DNA from: Burkholderiales bacterium
Lineage (GTDB): Bacteria > Pseudomonadota > Gammaproteobacteria > Burkholderiales > Burkholderiaceae_C
Assembly: GCA_030602985.1 (NCBI GenBank)
Contig: JAUVYR010000002.1
Coordinates: forward strand, 1-61,262
Length of the DNA stretch: 61,262 bases
Direction of reading: 5' to 3'
This document shows, in pieces, positions 50,545-57,366 of this stretch; within the stretch, counting starts at the first letter, position 1, and each line of letters opens with the position of its first letter. The notes under the pieces were generated by a model. It was given only the letters and a program-made list of their open reading frames with translations, did no database searches and was not told the DNA's origin. Both the position numbers and the translations under genes were made by a program.

Positions 50545-52652
50545 GTCTGCCTGGGTAACTGCGACGGTTCGGCCCCTGAAGGGGGGATACCTCGAACGCG
50601 ATCAATCAGTGCCGACACCTCAGCAGATGGGGCGGGCGTGATCAGGCTGACCAACATCATCACGGCAAAGCCCACCGGCACACCGAATACGCCGGCTGAA
50701 ATGGGCTGTATGCCCCACCACAACTCGACTGGCCCCTGCAAACCGAAGACAGAACGCAGCCAGGGCTGGGTCGTGGCCATGTAATAAAAAGTCACGGCCA
50801 GACCACTGACCATGCCCACAACAGCGGCCGCCCCTGTGGTGCGGCGCCAGAAGATACCCAGCACCAAGGCAGGAAAAAACGCCGACGCGGCAATCGAAAA
50901 GGCTGACGACACCAGAAAAAGAATATCGGCAGGCTTCTGGGCAGCCACATAAGCCGCCGCCAGCGCAACCACCAGCAGAAGCACCTTGGAAATCGTGACC
51001 CGGCGGGCTGTGGCGGCACGCGGATCAATCATTTTGTAGTAGGTGTCGTGGCTAAGGGCGTTGGCAATTGTGAGCAACAGGCCATCGGCGGTGGACAGCG
51101 CGGCGGCCAACCCACCGGCAGCGACCAGGCCAGCGATGACATAAGGCAGGCCGGCAATCTCTGCCGTGGCCAGCACGATGATGTCGGTGCCGATCGACAT
51201 TTCGTTGAGCTGCAGCAAGCCATCCCGGTTGACGTCCTTGACCGTCAGCAAGCTGGCATCCACCTGGTTCCAGGCAGCAACCCAGGCAGGCAACTCGTCA
51301 AAAGGGGTCCCGACCAGTCCGTTGAACACTTCATACTTCACCATGACAGCCAAGGCGGGCGCGGTGAAATAGAGCAGACTGATGAACAGCAGCGACCAGG
51401 TGACCGAGTGGCGTGCCTGCTTGACGTCAGGCACGGTGTAGTAACGCATCAGGATGTGCGGCAGAGCCGCCGTACCGACCATCAGACAGAAAACCAGCGC
51501 CAGGAAATTGCGCCGCGACTCGTTGAAGAGGCGTTGCTCATCAGGACTGCCCTGCGGATCGCCTGCGAAAGCCTGGGCATGGGGGGGCATGCCATTCAAA
51601 GGCATGGATTTGGCACGTGCTTCAGTCAGCTGTCGACTCCAGAGAGCGACTGCTGACGACTCGTCACGGGGAATTCGGGACAAAGCAATTTCCGCCTCAG
51701 CCACCTCAGATGGAGACCCTTCAAAGGCCCTCAACACCTCCAGCCGGTGCTCGGCATTCAGACGCTCCTCTCTGAGGGCGGCAGCGGGGTCGTGCAGCTT
51801 GGCTTCGAGCAAGGCCACACGGGCCTGGAAGATGGATCGGACCTCGATTTCAGCAGGGTCCTGGATCAACTCCTGCTCACGCTCCGTGATCTGCTGCAGC
51901 TGTTGCCCGTAGACAAGCTGGGGAATCGGAAAGTCGGTCTGTTTGACGGACAGCCAGACCACCGGCAGCATGTAGGCCACGATCATCACGATGTACTGCG
52001 CGACCTGGGTCCAGGTGACGGCGCGCATGCCGCCGAGAAAAGAGCACACCAGGATGCCACCCAAGCCCAGAAAAACACCCACCTCAAACGCGACCCCGGT
52101 CAGCCGCGAGGTGATCAGCCCAACCCCGTAGATCTGGGCCACCAGATAGATAAAAGAACAGGCAATAGCCGCCAGCACACCCAGGACGCGTGGCCAGCGC
52201 TGACCGTAGCGCTCACCTAGAAAATCGGGGATGGTGAATTGACCGAAACGTCGCAGATAGGGCGCCAACAACAAGGCCACCAGACAATAACCCCCTGTCC
52301 ACCCCAGGACAAAGGCGAGTCCGCTGTAGCCATGCACATACAGAGTACCCGCCAGTCCGATGAATGAAGCCGCCGACATCCAGTCCGCGCTGGTGGCCAT
52401 CCCGTTGTAGACGGCCGGCACGCGACGTCCCGCGACGTAGTACTCCACCGGATCGATGGTCCGGCTCATGATGCCGATGGTGGCGTACACCCCGATGGTG
52501 GACAGCATGAATATCATGCCAATCCACGAGCGAGGCAGGCCCATCTGCTCCAGGATGGCCAGTCCAATCACAAAAAGAAAGAACAGTCCCGTGAACCACA
52601 GGTAGACCTTGTCCAGTTGCCGTCGAAACAGAGTCGGGGAGACGGGCTTCAA
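50541..52652 (-). CDS. Na+/solute symporter, VC_2705-like (SLC5 family)
   Basis: A 703-residue inner-membrane symporter of the sodium:solute family, related to acetate permease ActP. About 13 membrane helices surround family segments PVEYYVAGRRVPAVYNGMA, FIGLAGTLYVHGYSGLAFV in part, and IPDFLGERYGQRWPR. Two features stand out: a polar helical insert of about 140 residues (239-380) and an EF-hand-like loop DVNRDGLLQLNE (473-484). The start is TTG 52652 with GAGGAG seven bases upstream, one base after the DUF4212 stop, so the two are coupled. Substrate is unknown; short-chain organic acids are likely by family. Confidence 0.92.
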   Translation of the reverse strand: MKPVSPTLFRRQLDKVYLWFTGLFFLFVIGLAILEQMGLPRSWIGMIFMLSTIGVYATIGIMSRTIDPVEYYVAGRRVPAVYNGMATSADWMSAASFIGLAGTLYVHGYSGLAFVLGWTGGYCLVALLLAPYLRRFGQFTIPDFLGERYGQRWPRVLGVLAAIACSFIYLVAQIYGVGLITSRLTGVAFEVGVFLGLGGILVCSFLGGMRAVTWTQVAQYIVMIVAYMLPVVWLSVKQTDFPIPQLVYGQQLQQITEREQELIQDPAEIEVRSIFQARVALLEAKLHDPAAALREERLNAEHRLEVLRAFEGSPSEVAEAEIALSRIPRDESSAVALWSRQLTEARAKSMPLNGMPPHAQAFAGDPQGSPDEQRLFNESRRNFLALVFCLMVGTAALPHILMRYYTVPDVKQARHSVTWSLLFISLLYFTAPALAVMVKYEVFNGLVGTPFDELPAWVAAWNQVDASLLTVKDVNRDGLLQLNEMSIGTDIIVLATAEIAGLPYVIAGLVAAGGLAAALSTADGLLLTIANALSHDTYYKMIDPRAATARRVTISKVLLLVVALAAAYVAAQKPADILFLVSSAFSIAASAFFPALVLGIFWRRTTGAAAVVGMVSGLAVTFYYMATTQPWLRSVFGLQGPVELWWGIQPISAGVFGVPVGFAVMMLVSLITPAPSAEVSALIDRVRGIPPSGAEPSQLPRQT

Positions 52653-52653
52653 C

Positions 52654-52923
52654 TCAGGACTCCTCGGGCTCGCTGGCGGGTGGCGGATCCTGCAATCCGT
52701 ACAGGCGATCCAGCCGATTGGCGTACCAGGCATAAAACGCGATCAGTGCCAGGTAGACCAGCAAGGCGCCTTGAGCGGCCACCCAGAAACTGAACGGCCA
52801 GCCCATGAATAAAAACGACAACTCGCGAGCAAAAAAGGTCAGGCCGAACGACACAAGAAACCAGATGATCAGCAAGACCCCCGTCATTCGGCGCAGACGC
52901 TGCCAGTAGGTAGCCCCCCTCAC
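52654..52923 (-). CDS. DUF4212 sodium/substrate symporter small subunit
   Basis: An 89-residue protein with two membrane helices, matching DUF4212, which is almost always paired with VC_2705-like symporters. It shows TYWQRLRRMTGVLLIIWFLV and FARELSFLFMGWPFSFWVAAQ, the family hallmarks. The GTG at 52923 overlaps the previous stop as GTGA with GGAG eight bases upstream. Longer starts would overlap the preceding gene. Confidence 0.9.
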   Translation of the reverse strand: MRGATYWQRLRRMTGVLLIIWFLVSFGLTFFARELSFLFMGWPFSFWVAAQGALLVYLALIAFYAWYANRLDRLYGLQDPPPASEPEES

Positions 52924-53228
52924 CGGCAATGCTCCACACCGATACGCAAGCACCATTCGATCTTGAGCCAGGTCAGCGCCAGCCACATGCCAGCCATGAG
53001 CGCCAGGGCCAGGACAGGATGATGCTGTTCCGGCAGATGACGGGGCGTGAGGCGGGCCACGATCCACAAAGGGGGTTTGCAGAGAGCGTCAAGCACCCAC
53101 AGAAAGGGGTTGGATGCCATACCCTGAGGGGCCATGTGCCGCAAAAACAACCGAAGCAGCCCGCGACCCAGCAAGGCCAGCAAAGCCAGCTCGGCAAGCA
53201 TTTTCAGCGCGGTGATGGCCAATAGCAT
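52920..53228 (-). CDS. Hypothetical membrane protein in the symporter operon
   Basis: A 102-residue protein I do not recognise. It has a hydrophobic N-terminal helix (about 1-30), a polar middle with LDALCKPPLWIVARLTPRHLP, and a second hydrophobic helix (about 70-90). It begins with ATG after GGAG and overlaps the DUF4212 gene by four bases, so it belongs to the same transcript and may help assemble or control the symporter. Confidence 0.75.
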   Translation of the reverse strand: MLLAITALKMLAELALLALLGRGLLRLFLRHMAPQGMASNPFLWVLDALCKPPLWIVARLTPRHLPEQHHPVLALALMAGMWLALTWLKIEWCLRIGVEHCR

Positions 53229-53341
53229 CCAGTGGTCTCCAGCCTATAGCTTAACAACGGATCGACCCCGATTTGACGCAGCACAAGTTTTCAGCAACAG
53301 TCGGGCGCTAGCATGGCCTCTCCACGGTTCACAATGCATAC

Positions 53342-54799
53342 ATGATCGACTCTGCTCAACCCCGCCATACGGACAACCCAGTCAACCTGATCACCACACC
53401 GGTGCGTCATCTGGTGAAGCGGCCTGCCGTGACGCTATCGCCGCAGACACCCATCATTGAAGCAGCGCAGATCATGCGTGACCAGCGAGTGTCCTCCGTT
53501 TTGATTGTGCAGGATGACGCCCTGTTTGGCCTGATCACCGATCGAGACCTCCGTAATCGGGTTGTGGCAGCGGGACTGGATACCCAGCGGTCCATCATGG
53601 AGATTGCCACCCTGGCTCCCATGACGATCGATATCCAGCGGCAAGCCTTTGATGCGCTGCTGATGATGGCCCGGCACAACATTCATCATGTGCCGGTGAT
53701 GGACGGACCAACCGTGGTCGGCATGATCACCAGCACCGACCTGACCGAACAGCAAAGCAATTCGGCGGTGTATCTGGCGGGCTCCATTTACAAACAAACG
53801 TCGGTCGAAGGACTGGTGGAGGCCAGCAGCCGGATCAAGCGACTCCAGCAAAGCCTAGCCGCAGCGCAGGCCAGCGCTTTCAGTACAGGGCACATCGTCT
53901 CGGCCATCACGGACGCCCTGACCTCGCGGCTGCTGCAACTGGGTGAGTTGCAACTGGGCCCAGCCCCGGTGGATTACGCCTGGGTGGCTGCGGGCTCACA
54001 GGGACGCAATGAACAGACCGCCAAATCCGACCAGGACAATTGCCTGGTGCTGGACGACGCTTATGACGAGGCGCAGCACGGAGCGTACTTTCGGGATCTG
54101 TCGCGGTTTGTCTGTGACGGGCTGGATGCCTGTGGGTACGTGTACTGCCCCGGCGAGATGATGGCCATGACCGACGCCTGGCGGCAGCCGCTGCGCAAGT
54201 GGAAGCAGTATTTTCATGGCTGGATCGACAAGGCCGAACCCAAGGCGCTGATGCTGACCTGTGTTTTCTTTGACCAGCGTTTTGTGTACGGTCAGCGTGC
54301 CCTGCTGGACGAGTTGCGCCAGGAGGTGCTGCAACGGACCAAGACACAACGGCTGTTTCTGGCTTTCATGGTGGGCAACGCCATCACCCACCAACCGCCC
54401 TTGAACTGGCTGGGCAACCTGTCTTTGATCAAGAGCGGAGAGCACCAGGGCGCGATTGACCTGAAGCACACAGGAATCGTGCCCATCATTGATCTGGCCC
54501 GGGTGTATGCCCTGGCGGGGGGGTCACCGGCGGTCAACACCAAGGAAAGGCTGGAGAATGCCGCCGCCAGCGGTGAAATTTCCGAACAACGTGTTCATGA
54601 CCTCCTCGATGCCCTGGAGTTCTTGAGCACTTTGCGCATCCAGCATCAGGCCCGGCGTATGTCCGATGGCCACGCGGCCGACAACTACCTGCGGCCCGAG
54701 ACGCTGTCCAATCTCGAACGAAGCCATCTGAAAGAGGCGTTCGGCGTGGTCAAAAGCCTCCAACAGGTGCTGGCCAGCCGCTACCCCATGAACCGCTGA
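53342..54799 (+). CDS. CBS-domain / DUF294 nucleotidyltransferase-like signalling protein
   Basis: A 485-residue soluble protein with two CBS domains (about 17-135), a helical linker, a GlnD-like nucleotidyltransferase domain (DUF294, about 150-300) with GSQGRNEQTAKSDQDN at 218-233 keeping the GS and two Asp of the fold, and a DUF294 C-terminal domain (about 330-480). CBS pairs usually bind adenine nucleotides, so it may sense energy state. It is divergent from the symporter operon and its stop is one base from the convergent exonuclease-fusion stop. Confidence 0.9.
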   Translation: MIDSAQPRHTDNPVNLITTPVRHLVKRPAVTLSPQTPIIEAAQIMRDQRVSSVLIVQDDALFGLITDRDLRNRVVAAGLDTQRSIMEIATLAPMTIDIQRQAFDALLMMARHNIHHVPVMDGPTVVGMITSTDLTEQQSNSAVYLAGSIYKQTSVEGLVEASSRIKRLQQSLAAAQASAFSTGHIVSAITDALTSRLLQLGELQLGPAPVDYAWVAAGSQGRNEQTAKSDQDNCLVLDDAYDEAQHGAYFRDLSRFVCDGLDACGYVYCPGEMMAMTDAWRQPLRKWKQYFHGWIDKAEPKALMLTCVFFDQRFVYGQRALLDELRQEVLQRTKTQRLFLAFMVGNAITHQPPLNWLGNLSLIKSGEHQGAIDLKHTGIVPIIDLARVYALAGGSPAVNTKERLENAAASGEISEQRVHDLLDALEFLSTLRIQHQARRMSDGHAADNYLRPETLSNLERSHLKEAFGVVKSLQQVLASRYPMNR

Positions 54800-54800
54800 T

Positions 54801-56996
54801 TCAGTACTTCAGTCGGGCGTAGTAGGTCTGCTGCGCCGCTGTTCGAGCCTGCCCCAGGGTGTGGATGCCCTTCTCGGCGAGCAGGGGAATGAGCTTGAGG
54901 AACACCTCAGCCGTGACCATGGCATCACCCATGGCCGTGTGCCGCCCGATCACAGTGACGTTGAAGCGCTCTGCAATGGCTTCCAGCCGGTGAGAATCCT
55001 GGTTGGGATGGATGACGGCAGACAACAACAAGGTGTCGAGGACAGGCTGGTCAAACACCAGCCCGGTCAGCTTCTCCTTGAGTTGCAGGAAACGCATGTC
55101 GAAGGCGGCGTTGTGCGCGACCAGAACGGTGTCCTGTGCAAACGCGTGAAAGGCGGGTAGCACCTCGGCGATTCGGGGTTGGCCCCTGACCATGTCGGGC
55201 GTGATGCCATGAATGGGAATGGACGCCGCCGGGATGCTGCGCCCGGGGTCAACCAACTGGTCAAAGCATTCCCGCCTGAGCAGACGTCCATTGAAAATTC
55301 GCGCGGCTCCGATCTGGATGATCTCATCACCCTGGGCCGGATTGAGCCCGGTGGTTTCGGTATCGAAAACGGTGTAGGCCAGCTCGGTCAGCGGCATGTC
55401 TTCAAGCGCCTTACTGGCTGGCGTGCTGCGGAACAGGTCGAAGTCGTAATATTCGGGACGGCTTTCGTTTCGGATGAAGGTGGCGGTATCGGCCGTTTCC
55501 TGTGGCGCTGCCGCTGGCAGCAGGAAGCGGAAGCAACCCGTCCCCGCAGCGGTGTCACATTCAAACCAGAACGCGCCGGCATGGCGCTCCACCACATCGT
55601 GAACCGACAGGGCCGAGACTTCCTGCCCCATTTGCATGGCGTCCTGATCCCACCCCTGCAATTGTTCGACGGTCACGTCGGGATGGCGCCAGCCGAGGTC
55701 GAGCTCGACCTTCTGCTGGCCCTGTGATGCCGGTCGCAAAGACAAGATCAGGGTCCGTACGGCAAATGTCGTCTTGAGCCTGGCACTCAGGTAGATCAGG
55801 GCCTGCAGAATGGAGAAGCTCTCGATGCGTAGCCACAATTGTGCATCCACCCCCTCTTCCACCACAGCCAATTCAAGGGCTTCTTCGATGCGCCTGGCGG
55901 CTGCGGCCATCAGATCGGCACCCAGCATGTCCTCCATGGGCCAGCGGGTGGTCAGCGGTGTGGTAGGGTCGTCAAGCAGCGACTTGATGCGGCGAGACAT
56001 GACGTCGACTTCTTCGCGGACCACCCCCAGAAACCGCTCGCGGACGGGCGCCTCCAGATCGGGGTAGTCCAGCATGTCCACGGCAGCCTGGATATTGGCC
56101 AGCGAGGCCCGGCTGCCCTCGGTCAGGCCCAGCAGGACACGCTCACGCTCAGAAGCCTGCTCCTGTTCGCGCGTGATGTTGTCCAGCATCAAGACAAAAC
56201 CGGACAGTCTCCCCTCCACGCTCTCGTCGTCAGTCGCACCCACTGCGCGTACCGGTGCCATCTGCACACGGAGCAGCTGGCCGGCTTTCGTGGTGGTGAC
56301 AAACTGTGCCACTGGCTGCCCTGCACCTCGCTGCATGCGCTGGCGAACGTTCTCCAGTGCATGGGCTACCAGCTTGCGGTCAAAAGCCGTGTAGATCGAA
56401 CGACCAATACCGATCAGCTCAGCCCCGTCAGCCAGCTTTGGCGATGACGACATGGCTCGAAACTGCATGCGCGCCCGATTGTTGTAAAGCAGGATACGGC
56501 CATCCAGATTGCAGACCACCACGCTCTGCGTCAATTCGGACATGAGTGCTGCCAGGCGCAGCTTTTCCTGCTCGATGTTCTGGGCGGCTTCCCGAACTCG
56601 GGCATCCATTTCCTGCCGCAGCGCTTCCCGTTGCACCACAAGCTGGTTGAAGAGGCCCACCAGCTCGCGGGTTTCCTGGTTACCCTTGGGGCGCAACTCA
56701 CGCACCACATCCGTTCGCAGCAACACGCGTGCCTCTTCTGCCAGCTGCACGGAAGGCGTGACCCAGTGGTCGAACCACCGCTTCAGGCTCCAGGCGATGG
56801 CAGCCATCCCCATGGCCCAGGTCAGGCAGATCAGGACCAATCGGTCCCCGAGCAACGACCAGGCGGTAGCCCGGTCAGCGGGCTCCATGGTCGCGCCGAT
56901 CAGCCAGAAAGTGATCAGCAACCAGATAACAGAGACACCTGCAGCCACCCCCAGCAGCCACCACAATCGCTTATCGGTTTTTCGGGCGCGCGCCAT
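54801..56996 (-). CDS. Membrane PAS/pseudo-histidine-kinase protein fused to a DEDDh exonuclease
   Basis: A 731-residue multidomain protein. Two membrane helices (about 11-34 and 52-72) are followed by a HAMP/coiled-coil-like stretch (80-150), a PAS-like domain (about 152-275), a histidine-kinase-like dimerisation helix pair (284-345) without the phosphorylatable His, and a degenerate ATPase-like region (385-495) lacking the N-box Asn and Gly motifs. The C-terminal DnaQ-type exonuclease (542-720) is complete: Asp545, Glu547, Asp633, His686 and Asp691. It is the last gene of the four-gene sensor operon, two bases after the receiver gene. Its nucleic-acid target is unknown. Confidence 0.9.
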   Translation of the reverse strand: MARARKTDKRLWWLLGVAAGVSVIWLLITFWLIGATMEPADRATAWSLLGDRLVLICLTWAMGMAAIAWSLKRWFDHWVTPSVQLAEEARVLLRTDVVRELRPKGNQETRELVGLFNQLVVQREALRQEMDARVREAAQNIEQEKLRLAALMSELTQSVVVCNLDGRILLYNNRARMQFRAMSSSPKLADGAELIGIGRSIYTAFDRKLVAHALENVRQRMQRGAGQPVAQFVTTTKAGQLLRVQMAPVRAVGATDDESVEGRLSGFVLMLDNITREQEQASERERVLLGLTEGSRASLANIQAAVDMLDYPDLEAPVRERFLGVVREEVDVMSRRIKSLLDDPTTPLTTRWPMEDMLGADLMAAAARRIEEALELAVVEEGVDAQLWLRIESFSILQALIYLSARLKTTFAVRTLILSLRPASQGQQKVELDLGWRHPDVTVEQLQGWDQDAMQMGQEVSALSVHDVVERHAGAFWFECDTAAGTGCFRFLLPAAAPQETADTATFIRNESRPEYYDFDLFRSTPASKALEDMPLTELAYTVFDTETTGLNPAQGDEIIQIGAARIFNGRLLRRECFDQLVDPGRSIPAASIPIHGITPDMVRGQPRIAEVLPAFHAFAQDTVLVAHNAAFDMRFLQLKEKLTGLVFDQPVLDTLLLSAVIHPNQDSHRLEAIAERFNVTVIGRHTAMGDAMVTAEVFLKLIPLLAEKGIHTLGQARTAAQQTYYARLKY

Positions 56997-56997
56997 G

Positions 56998-57366
56998 TCA
57001 ACCTCTCAGCATTTCACGCACCTTGTCGACGAGTTCACGGGTGGAAAAGGGTTTGGTCATGTATGCATTCACCCCCATTGCCAGGCCTTTGGCCACGTCG
57101 GTGTCCCGACCTTTGGCGGTCAGCATCAGGATACGTGTATCCTGAATGACCGGGCTTGCCCTGACTTCCTGACAGACTTCGAAGCCCGTCTTCTGCGGCA
57201 TCATCACATCGAGCAGCACGAGATCCGGGCGGTGCGTGTGGATGGCGTCCAGCGCCTCCTGCCCGTCTCTGGCCAGCAGGACCTGATAACCCTCACGCTT
57301 CATCAAAAATTCCAGTGAAATCAGGATGTTGGGTTCATCATCGGCAATCAGGATGGTGGCCGTCAT
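56998..57366 (-). CDS. Receiver-only response regulator
   Basis: A 122-residue CheY-like protein: acidic pair Asp9/Asp10, phosphoacceptor Asp53 in LVLLDVMMP, the switch Thr in LMLTAKG and Lys in MTKPFS. There is no output domain, so it must act by binding a partner. Its ATG overlaps the sensor-kinase stop as ATGA, so it is its cognate regulator, and the exonuclease fusion follows by two bases. CrbR-type partners elsewhere have DNA-binding domains; this one does not. Confidence 0.93.
   Translation of the reverse strand: MTATILIADDEPNILISLEFLMKREGYQVLLARDGQEALDAIHTHRPDLVLLDVMMPQKTGFEVCQEVRASPVIQDTRILMLTAKGRDTDVAKGLAMGVNAYMTKPFSTRELVDKVREMLRG

Noticed and set aside
53229-53341. Clear promoters in the divergent gap between the symporter operon and the CBS/DUF294 gene
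   Set aside because: A TATAGG on the minus strand exists but lacks a -35, and nothing convincing is found on the plus strand, so I left both out of the features.
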